NCBI RefSeq assembly: GCF_012927245.1 | Contig: NZ_JABBGE010000011.1 | Coordinates: 124,001 to 188,000, forward strand | DNA: 64,000 nucleotides | Reading direction: 5' to 3' | Origin: Streptomyces sp. R302 | Lineage (GTDB): Bacteria > Actinomycetota > Actinomycetes > Streptomycetales > Streptomycetaceae | Part shown: one piece after another, positions 19,601-25,529 of the stretch | Position numbering within the stretch: the stretch's first letter is position 1 | Layout of the letters: each line of letters begins with the position of its first letter | Made by a program: the position numbers and the translations under genes | Notes under the pieces: model-generated | Told to the model about the DNA's origin: nothing | The model's input: only the letters and a program-made list of their open reading frames with translations | Database searches by the model: none

Positions 19601-21391
19601 AACCCGATGACGGGCATGGACCCGACCGGCCACTGGCCGAGCTGGGCCGACAAGATCGTCAAGAAGGTCAAGAAGAAGGTCAAGAAGACCGTCAAGTCGG
19701 CCTACAAGAAGGTCAAGAAGGCCGTCAAGAAGGTCGCCAAGGTCGTCAAGAAGGCCGCCAAGAAGGTCAAGCGGGCCGTCAAGAAGGTGGTGAAGCGCGC
19801 CAAGCGGGCGGTGAGAAAGGCCGTCCGGTACGTCGCCGACAGCGTCAAGAAGGTCAAGAGATACGTCAAGCGCGTCTACAAGCGCGTGAAACGTGTCGCC
19901 CACAAGGTCGTCAAGCACGTCAAGAAGGCGGTCCGGAAGGTCGCCAAGGCCGTCAAGCACGTCGCCAAGAAGGTGGTCAAGGCAGCCAAGAAGGTGGGCC
20001 GGGCCGTCAAGAAGGCGGCGAAGGCGACAGCCAACTTCGTCAAGCAGCACGCCTCGACCATCGCCTCGGTGGCCACCGGCATCGCCGTCTTCGCGGGCTG
20101 CACCGCGATCACGGCCGGTGTGGGTGCCGTCGGCTGCGCCGCCCTCGCGGGCGCGGCGGCCAACGGCGTCGGCTACATGATGAGCGACGGTCCGAAGTCG
20201 GTCGGCGGCTTCCTCGGCGCGGTCGCCATCGGCGCCGTGACCGGCGCGGCCGGCGGCGTCGGCGGACGTCTCGCGGCGAGCGCCGCGGGCAAGCTGCTCT
20301 CCGGCACGGCCGGCAAGATCGCGACAAACGTCGCGGAGAGCGCCGGCGAGGAGGCCCTGACCGGGGCCGTCGAGTACGGCACCTCGTGCGTCAACAGCGA
20401 AGAGGGCTGCTCGGTCGCCGGCGCCGCGAAGGCGGCGACGATCGGCGCGGTCATGGGCGGCGCGTTCGGAGCCAAGGGCAAGGGCAACGGCCGGAAGTCG
20501 AAGGACTCCCCGTCCTCCGACGGCGCCTCGGGCGGTGGCTGCCCGATCCGGCGCGGCACCACGCCGCACAGCTTCACCGCGGCGACGCCGGTCCTCATGG
20601 CCGACGGCACGACCAAGAAGATCTCCGAGGTCAAGGCGGGCGACAAGGTCCTCACGGCCGAGCCCGGCAAGAAGACCAAGGAGGTCCACGAGGTCAAGCA
20701 GGTGATCGTCACCAAGACCGACCGCGACTACGTCGACGTCTCCATCGCGACGAAGTCCGGCCGGAAGACGATCCAGACCACCGAGCACCACCAGTTCTAC
20801 GAGTCCACCCGCGACGCCTGGACGCAGGCGGGCGACCTCCAGGTCGGCCAGAAGCTCCAGAACGGCGAGGGCGCCCCGGCGGCGATCGTCGAGGTCAAGT
20901 CGTACAAGGCCGACCGGACCACGTACGACCTGAGCATCGAGGGCCTGCACACGTACTTCGTGTTCGCGGGCGACGTGGTCGTGGCCGCGGACCCGGGCGA
21001 CGCGGTGCTGGTGCACAACTGCGGTGGTTCGCAGCGCGGGCACTCGACCACCTGTGAGTGCAACCCGGAGAATCCGCGGAGCGAGGTCACGCTCGACGCC
21101 GACTCCTTCGAGCAGGCGAGGAACATGGGCTTGGACATCGTGGGCCGGATCGACAACGGTTCGCGGAAGACTCTGCGGGGCCGTCTGGAGATCGCCGTCG
21201 AGACCTTCGGCAAGGTGACCGGGTTCACCGGACGCAGCGACGGAGACTACCGAGAGTTCCGGTTGGACGTCGACAAGAAGAAGGGCGCGCACATCAACGT
21301 CATGACGGGCAGGGGAGCGGCGGTGCGCAAGTACGCGATCCGCTGGCCGTCCGCGACGGTCGCCCCCTGGCTCAGGAAGCTGCAGAGATGA
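10667..21391 (+). CDS. Giant secreted RHS/YD-repeat polymorphic toxin with LamG, Hint and C-terminal toxin domains
   Basis: 3574-residue exported protein. In order: a long signal peptide (cleavage near AMA, residue 44); a DNRLRE-like beta domain (about 375-550); an N-terminal RHS plug region containing the motif IDRSYNSLDPR (about 660-780); YD repeats interrupted by three LamG/concanavalin-like inserts (about 895-1128, 1183-1415 and 1925-2140); the RHS core motif RWYSPETGQFNSRD ... NRYAYADGNPMTGMDPTGHW (about 2940-2990). Then comes a Lys/Arg/Val-rich stretch (about 2995-3128), Gly/Ala-rich hydrophobic segments (3130-3270), a Hint autoprocessing domain (about 3300-3452, ending VLVHNC) and an about 120-residue C-terminal toxin module I cannot assign (with GAHINVMTG). 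RHS shells encapsulate the toxin, and Hint cleavage releases it. The next gene, overlapping by ATGA, fits an immunity protein. The about 150-bp leader is AT-richer than its surroundings. Confidence 0.93.
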   Translation: MKIRRVRGPRLFPPGRTGRRRLRATALSTLIAFFLMLTTETAMATGAVLEPVRMPEMSLSGLWKWLKSDDPLDTPDQQGGTARGKSHKASSDATSEDGGAGRKPGKGKGQLAPFERETADPAETRTGKAPGDAESFDERTSRRDAKKSTATSDYYVNADGSTSVRHYTGRTNFKTADGTWKPIDTTLTEDKDGRLQQTANSLDVEFAPTAADKALASVDFGKGRTLAYALRDAAKTAPVVDGNGTVTYAGVLPDTDVQLVPLAEGFKENVVLRSPRAANSWTFPLDVKGLTPRVTADGDVEFTDADGKVAATIPHAYMEDSKIDPRSGDAAQSRNVTYELTTVDGKPALRMTADRAWLDDPARVYPVTVDPTITASNSTYTQNTIGGDHSTETQIKVGSYDAGTNKTNSFLQFSTLGSTLAGQRVTAASLNVYALWSSTCSAQSFSVHPITQSWTPSGVTSYPGPSFGSAIGSATPAPGASCSNTSASTSVGVKMPVTLSTTWFNNVAAGAANYGLALTAPTNDNLHWKKFHSDNSATAGYRPALVLTYTPNTAPQINAQYPPANFQANTLQPELLVYASDADKGPNPLSYTFEVYNDAGALVATSGAIAKSSWKVPAGKLKWSETYDWYVEASDGMAAVVESSRFTTAVPQPPVTSGLSMNTDGHEFDPSDGNYTTEDTDADVPVIGPSLEIDRSYNSLDPRVDSAFGAGWSTIADMKAVEVKDGAGTLTSVIITYPGGEQVAFGRNSDGTFVPPLGRYARLAAVTGGYALTDKDFTEYAFKQATAKAGTYALSTIKDYAGRTETFTYDANKRLTRITNVTSKRNLGLTWYQPAGATAWHVQTVSTDQATVGDPNSVQTWQYTHTGDQLTKVCPPADWSKCTTYAYATGNHYRTTVLDADPFAYWRLGETSGTVAKDAIDANQGQYNGTYKNVTLGGTGPLAGSTQKAATFNGTTSYVEMPSAPGATPSYTTVSLWFRTTTAGGVLFYYGDKPLSDPDPVANTTKNTPAVYVGMDGKLRGCLAMSPGCMTTITSTPTVTDGQWHNAVLTGVANSQTLYLDGAAVGSLSGTINDWVQPYVSLGAGVNTDGWPSMNPNDKLGHFNGQMAEVAIYSEPLSAGVISTQYQTAKRSAGLLQKITTPGLKTQASVVYDTTDDRVLQATDGNGGTWKLNPPTITGSSQVYRSAVMGSAPAGYWRLDDTQGAAQAANQVNTGFGTYNNVVQGAQGPFGADDVSAATFDGSTSFVELPYGPLHAKADRSVELWFKTAKPGVIMSDQSVAPNNPGGVTGSWSDLLYVGADNKLHGHWWSSTCNGNATLGSTGTVTDSKWHHAVLSAAGTTQTLYLDGVKQGTCTGAPNDQTTSRTFVGAGFSKWYSSPGDVSFFTGSLAEVAVHAKGLTDADVAAHWSAYKASSGIAPVKTVKLTDPTDKTLTYVYDAEMGNRLLAAIDTGGARTTYGYDTGGFLHTVTDANGNRSITGHDVRGNAVSQTTCQNTAANKCSTEYYTYYPDATTAFPPMDLRNDLLLTERDGRSSGPTDNAYLTSYSYDTGGNLLSVTTPPVAGHPNGRTATTTYTTATTPAAEGGTAVAPAGLVAEVVTPGGRKTTYTYYANGDLARITDANGAKVEYTYDNLGRRISKKEISDAHPAGLVTSQTYDKNDQVLTETTPAVTNRVTGAKHQARTTTAYDPDGNILSQSVADLTGGDAARVTSMTYDAHNQLASRTDPGGDTTSFEYDAYGNKVKETDPAGTVNTYTYDGEQRPLTTSLLNYTGDPYNPSPPTTLVQESRAYDPAGRLASITDPMGWQTAYTYTDDGLSATVVRKDPATGKSFTEQANTYDAAGNLIEQITNDGQTRTTFTVDAADRTVSEVLDPGGLARTTQTGYDPDDNVVTETDRDPATGDVSTTDTRYDALGNITGTTVHDGTTAPVARYKLDETTGFGLADSSGANNTGSHGTGMHWNTDRGGSAVFDGNADSWAQTSGPVVNTNGSFTVSAWVKLGSTAANRTFVAQDGKEASGFQLYYSTGFGWTFNRHATDTYAPDIVRVSSGTAAVTTNTWTHLVGVYDQASSKLRLYVNGVETGTAATFGTPWEATGPLQIGRRWYKGAYGENHLGGLDDVQVYSEALTPAQVTALKGGTLPAAGSSVRTTSWKLDQRGLPVSQTDTAGNVTDYGYDEFGQQTSVTEPAVMAEQNGGTPVSVRPVTMTGYNTFGEPTESSDPLGNVVTTAYDAEGQESSITTPEYLAPGATAPITATSYNEYNKLGQVTAEVDPLGNRTTYAYTQLGDLASVTEPGGGTTKYTYDANGDQLSATRPNGARQESTYDYLGRELTSTDIVRQPTQRAYTAINEYNAPGGELSRVVSPQGVAESYKYNAVGEVTEVTDSAGKVSRFTYDMDGQPLTVTEPDGTGTRNTYDGYGQLVKTEDLDATGAVLRTARTGYDRAGNMVSATDHRGHTKTFTYDASGLITKVVEPVSATESITTTYGYDAAGNRTRFTDGRGNPFLTTYNTWGLPENQIEPSTPAHPALADRTFTAVYDGGGRIKESRSPGGVTVSFAYDVKSRLVRQSGTGAEATTADHTYSYDADDRLTEVAGLGTEKNTFSYDDRGLLLSANGPSGASSFAYDGDGGMTSRTDASGTSTFGYDTAGRLKTLNDGATGSTATYGYDVNSNVTSIDYGTGKAKRSLGYDKLERPVSDTLTSPTGKTLASFTYGWDANDNLTSKTTTGLTGSTANTYTYDWADRVTSWNNGTTTEAYGYDASGNRTRVGGDTYTYDARNRLTSDGHSAYTYTARGTLSSVTDEASRVTNMKVDAFNRVIQEGNRTYAYDGLDRILNAKDETGSALYSFQYAGAGNDVASDGVTSYSRDAAGGLVGVKTAASAVLALTDLHTDVVAQFTTTGEALTGSTTYSPFGKVLQTAGMAGALGYQSGWTDPATAKVNMAARWYSPETGQFNSRDTVGLDGIPSSITANRYAYADGNPMTGMDPTGHWPSWADKIVKKVKKKVKKTVKSAYKKVKKAVKKVAKVVKKAAKKVKRAVKKVVKRAKRAVRKAVRYVADSVKKVKRYVKRVYKRVKRVAHKVVKHVKKAVRKVAKAVKHVAKKVVKAAKKVGRAVKKAAKATANFVKQHASTIASVATGIAVFAGCTAITAGVGAVGCAALAGAAANGVGYMMSDGPKSVGGFLGAVAIGAVTGAAGGVGGRLAASAAGKLLSGTAGKIATNVAESAGEEALTGAVEYGTSCVNSEEGCSVAGAAKAATIGAVMGGAFGAKGKGNGRKSKDSPSSDGASGGGCPIRRGTTPHSFTAATPVLMADGTTKKISEVKAGDKVLTAEPGKKTKEVHEVKQVIVTKTDRDYVDVSIATKSGRKTIQTTEHHQFYESTRDAWTQAGDLQVGQKLQNGEGAPAAIVEVKSYKADRTTYDLSIEGLHTYFVFAGDVVVAADPGDAVLVHNCGGSQRGHSTTCECNPENPRSEVTLDADSFEQARNMGLDIVGRIDNGSRKTLRGRLEIAVETFGKVTGFTGRSDGDYREFRLDVDKKKGAHINVMTGRGAAVRKYAIRWPSATVAPWLRKLQR

Positions 21392-21849
21392 CAGAGAGCA
21401 ACGCATACGGAAGCCGGCCGGAGTACCTGCCGGACTTCATGAACGACGCACGGGACGAGGACGGCCGCCAGGTCGTGCGACTGGACCGTGCCGAGAGCAG
21501 GGAGCTGGAGGCGGTGACCCTGAACAGGTTCCCGGCCGCCTCCGGTGACGTCCTCGACTTCGACGCCGCCTCGTACGACGACCGCCTGTGGTGGGACGAC
21601 GAGGAGCACTGGGCGAGGATGGCGGCGGAGCTGCTCTCCCCGTACGTGCGGAGCGAGGAGCGGGTGGCCGTCCTGTGGGGCAACCTGGTGATGCCGACCG
21701 TGACGATGCCCGCCGGTGTCGCGGTGCGGCACGCGCGGGACATCCTGGACGCCGGGCCGCACTTCTGGATCCACCCGTTGGGGAGTTCCGTCCTCATCGA
21801 GTGCCTGATGGACGGGCAGGTGACGGTCGCGACGATCCCGTCGGCCTAG
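21388..21849 (+). CDS. Probable immunity protein for the RHS toxin
   Basis: 153-residue acidic soluble protein with no signal peptide or membrane helix. It begins MTESNAYGSRPEYLPDF and has WWDDEEHWARMAAELL and AVLWGNLVMPTVTMP. I do not recognise a named immunity family. The argument is positional. Its ATG overlaps the TGA of the giant RHS gene, so the two are translationally coupled. It is the only gene before a strong bidirectional terminator, and its size and acidity suit an inhibitor of a basic C-terminal toxin. The arrangement toxin C-terminus then immunity is the rule in polymorphic toxin loci. The function remains inference. Confidence 0.78.
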   Translation: MTESNAYGSRPEYLPDFMNDARDEDGRQVVRLDRAESRELEAVTLNRFPAASGDVLDFDAASYDDRLWWDDEEHWARMAAELLSPYVRSEERVAVLWGNLVMPTVTMPAGVAVRHARDILDAGPHFWIHPLGSSVLIECLMDGQVTVATIPSA

Positions 21850-21856
21850 CCGGCTG

Positions 21857-21900
21857 AACGGCGATGCCCCCGGGGGTTCTCCTCCGGGGGCATCGCCGTT
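21857..21900 (+). terminator. Bidirectional terminator between the immunity gene and the convergent gene
   Basis: Perfect 15-bp stem, AACGGCGATGCCCCC at 21857-21871 with its complement at 21886-21900. The 14-nt loop can pair further. It serves both the plus-strand immunity gene and the minus-strand gene ending at 21912. Confidence 0.85.
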
Positions 21901-21911
21901 TCCGCGCCCGC

Positions 21912-22637
21912 TCAGCCCGTCTTCGTCCAGTCCCCGCAGTCCGCCGTCTTGAAGTAGGCGTCCTTCGCGGTGATCTTGACGACGGCGGTGCCCGTGACGT
22001 TGTCGTTCGCGAGGATCGAGTCGACGCCGTGGCTCGCGTCCTTCGACCGCTCCCAGTAGCACTCCGCGTCCTTGTTGCCGGTGGACTTGTACGTGCCGGG
22101 GGCGATGTCGACGCCGACCTTGAGCATGCCGGCGGAGCCCTTGACGGTGGTGCCGGAGGGGGTGCCGGCGGCCTGGGGGTCGACGGCCTCCCAGGTGCCG
22201 CAGCTCGTGGACTTGAAGAGCTTGTCGGAGGCCTTGATCTCGACGTAGGCCGTGCCGGTCACGTTGTCGTTCGCGAGGATCGAGTCGGCCTCGCCGCTCG
22301 CGTCCTTGGCCCGCTCCCAGTAGCACTCCGCGTCCTTGTTGCCCGTCGAGCGGTAGAGGCCCGGCTTCACGTCGGAGCCGACCTCGAAGTCGCCGTCGCC
22401 GTCCACGGTGGCGGCCTTCGGCTTCTCGGGGGCCTTGGACTCCGGGGCCTCGGACTCCGGGGCCTTGTCACCGGAGGCGGCCGGTGACGCGGACTTCGCC
22501 TCGGGGGTCTTGGTGTCCTCGCCGCCGCCCCCGCCCACCGCCGCGCCGATGGCGACGACGACCACGACCGCGCCGGCCGCGGTGAGGACCTTGTGGCGGG
22601 CGAACCAGTTGCGCTGCTGCGTCTGCGACTTCGACAT
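21912..22637 (-). CDS. Membrane-anchored protein with two tandem copies of an extracytoplasmic domain
   Basis: 241-residue protein. A basic N-terminus (MSKSQTQQRNWFARHK) precedes one hydrophobic helix (about residues 19-36), a Glu/Pro/Ala/Ser-rich linker, and two copies of an about 65-residue domain. Copy 1 has VKPGLYRSTGNKDAECYWERA and copy 2 has IAPGTYKSTGNKDAECYWERS (each quoted in part); both continue DSILANDNVTGTA and end with a Cys (SCGTWE, DCGDW). Each copy has two Cys that probably pair outside the cell. The PGxY...CYWER pattern is frequent in secreted Streptomyces proteins without known function. The ATG at 22637 is preferred over the GTG 12 nt upstream because AAAGG then has normal spacing. 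Confidence 0.85.
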   Translation of the reverse strand: MSKSQTQQRNWFARHKVLTAAGAVVVVVAIGAAVGGGGGEDTKTPEAKSASPAASGDKAPESEAPESKAPEKPKAATVDGDGDFEVGSDVKPGLYRSTGNKDAECYWERAKDASGEADSILANDNVTGTAYVEIKASDKLFKSTSCGTWEAVDPQAAGTPSGTTVKGSAGMLKVGVDIAPGTYKSTGNKDAECYWERSKDASHGVDSILANDNVTGTAVVKITAKDAYFKTADCGDWTKTG

Positions 22638-22826
22638 GACTGTGAACACCTTTCGGGTGCCGAGGAGGATTCCTGTGGACTCCGTGCTTCGATGACGTAA
22701 TCACAGCAGAGCTTGTGAACCGAGTCAACCGTGTTCACGAGTTTCGGATCGACTCACACCGTGAACGGGGTTCGTCGGTATGCTCGGCGTGCTCGGTGTT
22801 CCCCACGCGACGGATGGAGGGTTCAG
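22638..22826. promoter_or_regulatory. Divergent regulatory region with GTGAAC/GTTCAC inverted repeats
   Basis: Between the divergent starts lies an inverted repeat: CTTGTGAAC (22712-22720) and GTTCACGAG (22733-22741), with a 12-nt spacer. Further copies of the same core occur as GTGTTCAC-type sequence near 22642 and GTGAACGG near 22761. The GTGAAC/GTTCAC words suggest an operator shared by both genes. A TATGCT hexamer at 22779-22784 is a candidate -10 for the rightward gene. Confidence 0.5.
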
Positions 22827-24884
22827 GTGCCCGAGGACAGCGCTACAGAGGTCACCGCCGCCGGCATCGCCCGGCTCGCGGGCGTCGGCAGGGCCGCCGT
22901 CAGCAACTGGCGCCGCCGCCACGCGGACTTCCCCAAGCCGGTGGGCGGCACCGACACCAGCCCCTCCTTCTCCCTCGGAGAGGTCGAGCGCTGGCTCCGC
23001 GACCAGGGCAAGCTCGCCGAGGTCCCGCTCCGCGAGCGCGTCTGGCAGCAGCTCGCGGGCCACCCCGCCGGCACGGTCGCCGGGCTCGTCCACACCGGCG
23101 GCGTCCTGCTGCTCCTGCGCGAGCGCGCCCCCGCCCTCGCCGCCCTGACCGCCCTGCCCGACGAGCGCCTCGCCGCCGCCCTGCCCGGCGCCCTCGAAGA
23201 GATCCTCACCCTCCGCCTCGGTCTCCCGCGCGCCGTGCGCACCCCCACCGCCGCCGAACTGGCCCCCGCCGTGCCCCTGCTGCGCGCCGCCGTCGACCTC
23301 GCCGCCGAACTGGGCGGCCCCCGCCAGTGCTTCGAGTTCCTCCTCGGCCGCCACCTGGACGCCAACCCCCGCCAGTACACGCTCACCCCGCCGCCGCTCG
23401 CCGAGCTGATGGCGACCCTCGCCGCCGCCGCGACCGCCGACGCCGGCGACCCGCCCGCCACCGTCTTCCTCGACCCCGCCTCCGGCACCGGCGGCCTCCT
23501 CCGCGCCGCCGCCCACCCGGCCGAACTCGCCCTCCAGGACGCCGACCCCGAACTGGCCGCGCTCTCCGCGCTCCGCCTCGCCCTGCACGGCGACGCCGAC
23601 ATCCGATCCGCCGCCGGCGACACCCTCCGCGCCGACGCCTTCCCCGCCCTGCGCGCCGACACCGTCCTCGCCCACCCGCCGTTCAACGAGCGCGCCTGGG
23701 GCCACGACGAACTCGCCTACGACCCCCGCTGGGAGTACGGCTTCCCGGCCCGCACCGAGTCCGAGCTCGCCTGGGTCCAGCACGCCCTGGCCCGGCTCCG
23801 CGACGGCGGCACCGCCGTCCTCCTCATGCCCCCCGCCGTCGCCTCCCGCCGCTCCGGCCGCCGCGTCCGCGCCGACCTGCTGCGCCGCGGCGCCCTGCGG
23901 GCCGTCGTCGCCCTCCCGGCCGGCGCCGCGCCCCCGTACGGCATCCCGCTCCACCTGTGGGTCCTGGTCCGCCCGGCCCCCGACCGCCGCCCCCCGGCCG
24001 AGGCCCTCTTCGTCGACACCGCCGGGCTCGTGCCCGACGCGGGCCGCGACAAGCTCCCCTGGACCGCGCTGCAGAACGCGGTCCTCGACGCCTGGGCGGG
24101 CCGCACCGCCGACGCGTCCGTCGCCCGCGCCGTCCCCGTCATCGAACTCCTCGACGACGAGGTCGACCTGGCCCCCGCCCGCTACCTCGCCGCCCCCGAC
24201 GCCGGCGGCTCCGCCCCCGAACTCGCCGCCGTCCGCGACCGCCTGGACGAGACCCTCCGCCGCACCCTGAGCGCCGTGCCCCGGCCCGTGCCCACCCCTC
24301 CCGGGCCGCGCCCGCTCACCACCGTCGGCGAACTGGCCCGCACCGGCGCCCTCCGGCTCCACACCGGCGGCCAGGGCACCGCCCCCGCGGGCCGCGAGGT
24401 CCCCGTCCTCACCGAGCACGACGTCCTCACCGGCGCCGCCCCCTCCGGCACCCTCCCGGAGGCCGCCGAAGGACAGGCCGAGGAACCCGTCCTCGTCGCC
24501 GAGGGCGACGTCGTCGTGCCCGTCCTCGGTGGCGGCCCGTCCGCCCGCGTCGTCGACGCCGCCACCGCCGGCGCCGCCCTCGGCCGCGGCCTCCAGCTGC
24601 TCCGCCCCGACCCGGCCGCCCTCGACCCGTGGTTCCTCGCCGGCTTCCTGCGCGGCACCGCCAACAACCGGCAGGCCAGCAGCTTCGCCTCGACCGCCAC
24701 CCGGCTCGACGTCCGCCGCCTCCAGCTGCCCCGGCTCCCGCTCGCCGACCAGCGCCGGCACGGCATCCAGTACCGCGCCCTCGCCGACTTCGAGGAGGCC
24801 CTGCGGCTCACCGCCCGCCTGGGCGAACAGCTCGTCCAGGGCCTCTACGACGGCCTCGCCGACGGGAGCGTCCGGTCCGGCTGA
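22827..24884 (+). CDS. HTH-fused N6-adenine DNA methylase (type I HsdM-like), orphan
   Basis: 685-residue protein. The N-terminus is a winged-HTH-like domain (residues 8-55: GIARLAGVGRAAVSNWRRR then FSLGEVERWLRDQG). The middle is an HsdM-type SAM methylase with motif I FLDPASGTGGLLRAA (about 212-226) and motif IV TVLAHPPFNERAWG (about 278-291). The C-terminus (about 490-670) looks like a type I specificity/TRD half, with VLVAEGDVVVPVLGGG and FLRGTANNRQASS. Motif IV has His where N6-adenine methylases carry Asn or Asp. No restriction or specificity subunit lies nearby, so epigenetic or transcriptional control is more likely than restriction. The GTG at 22827 has GGAGG 6 nt upstream. Confidence 0.85.
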   Translation: MPEDSATEVTAAGIARLAGVGRAAVSNWRRRHADFPKPVGGTDTSPSFSLGEVERWLRDQGKLAEVPLRERVWQQLAGHPAGTVAGLVHTGGVLLLLRERAPALAALTALPDERLAAALPGALEEILTLRLGLPRAVRTPTAAELAPAVPLLRAAVDLAAELGGPRQCFEFLLGRHLDANPRQYTLTPPPLAELMATLAAAATADAGDPPATVFLDPASGTGGLLRAAAHPAELALQDADPELAALSALRLALHGDADIRSAAGDTLRADAFPALRADTVLAHPPFNERAWGHDELAYDPRWEYGFPARTESELAWVQHALARLRDGGTAVLLMPPAVASRRSGRRVRADLLRRGALRAVVALPAGAAPPYGIPLHLWVLVRPAPDRRPPAEALFVDTAGLVPDAGRDKLPWTALQNAVLDAWAGRTADASVARAVPVIELLDDEVDLAPARYLAAPDAGGSAPELAAVRDRLDETLRRTLSAVPRPVPTPPGPRPLTTVGELARTGALRLHTGGQGTAPAGREVPVLTEHDVLTGAAPSGTLPEAAEGQAEEPVLVAEGDVVVPVLGGGPSARVVDAATAGAALGRGLQLLRPDPAALDPWFLAGFLRGTANNRQASSFASTATRLDVRRLQLPRLPLADQRRHGIQYRALADFEEALRLTARLGEQLVQGLYDGLADGSVRSG

Positions 24885-24941
24885 CGGCCACCGGCCGGTC
24901 CCTTACCCTCGAAGCCTGATCAGCTTCCTGGGGGGAAACGC

Positions 24942-25529
24942 ATGTACGGACCGTCGCCCGTTCCCGCGCCGAGACAGGGCGGTGGCCGTTCCTCCGCCGG
25001 GGCCATCGCGGTCCGCGTGCTCCTCACCGTCCTCGTCGTCGTCTCCCTCGGCTTCCTCGCCTGGGTCGCGATGCTCCGGATCGCGATCATGCGCCGTACG
25101 GGCCGGGACTGGGCCCTCTTCTGGGCCCAGCTCGTCCTCAACATCGCGTGCGTGGTCCCGCTCGAACAGCGCTTCGCCAACACGTGGATGAACACCGCGG
25201 GCCTGATCGTGCTGCTCGTCCAGATGGTCGCGGTGGTCTGCTACTACCTCATCGTCGACACCCGCCACCACCACGCGCCCGCGCCCGTACCGGGGTACGG
25301 CTACGGCTACCCGCCCGCGCACCCGGGCACGGCCGCCACGGTCCCGAGCTCGGCCCCGCTCCCGAACCCGTACGCCCGGCAGTCGCAGCACCCGCAGCCG
25401 CCGCAGCAGGTCGGCCCGTACGTGCAGACCCCGTCGGCCCCGGTCGCCCCGCCGACCCCCCGCATCGACCAGGTCCGCGCCGAACTCGACGAGCTGAGCG
25501 ACCTCCTCCGCAAGGAGGAGGACAGGTGA
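24942..25529 (+). CDS. Hypothetical two- or three-helix membrane protein in the kinase operon
   Basis: 195-residue protein. A Pro/Gly-rich start precedes hydrophobic segments at about residues 24-48 (VRVLLTVLVVVSLGFLAWVAML), 57-72 (ALFWAQLVLNIACVV) and 85-105 (AGLIVLLVQMVAVVCYYLIV). A long Pro/His/Tyr-rich cytoplasmic tail follows, ending in a short charged coiled-coil-like segment IDQVRAELDELSDLLRKEEDR (in part). GGGGGG precedes the ATG. Its stop overlaps the start of the Ser/Thr kinase gene (GTGA), so it may be a partner or substrate of that kinase. I do not recognise its family. Confidence 0.8.
   Translation: MYGPSPVPAPRQGGGRSSAGAIAVRVLLTVLVVVSLGFLAWVAMLRIAIMRRTGRDWALFWAQLVLNIACVVPLEQRFANTWMNTAGLIVLLVQMVAVVCYYLIVDTRHHHAPAPVPGYGYGYPPAHPGTAATVPSSAPLPNPYARQSQHPQPPQQVGPYVQTPSAPVAPPTPRIDQVRAELDELSDLLRKEEDR

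Noticed and set aside
10616..21406. A 3596-codon open frame on the minus strand opposite the RHS gene.
   Set aside because: It is the antisense shadow of a high-GC gene: Arg/Gly/Val/Asp-rich text with no domains, while the plus strand has a signal peptide, YD repeats and a Hint domain.
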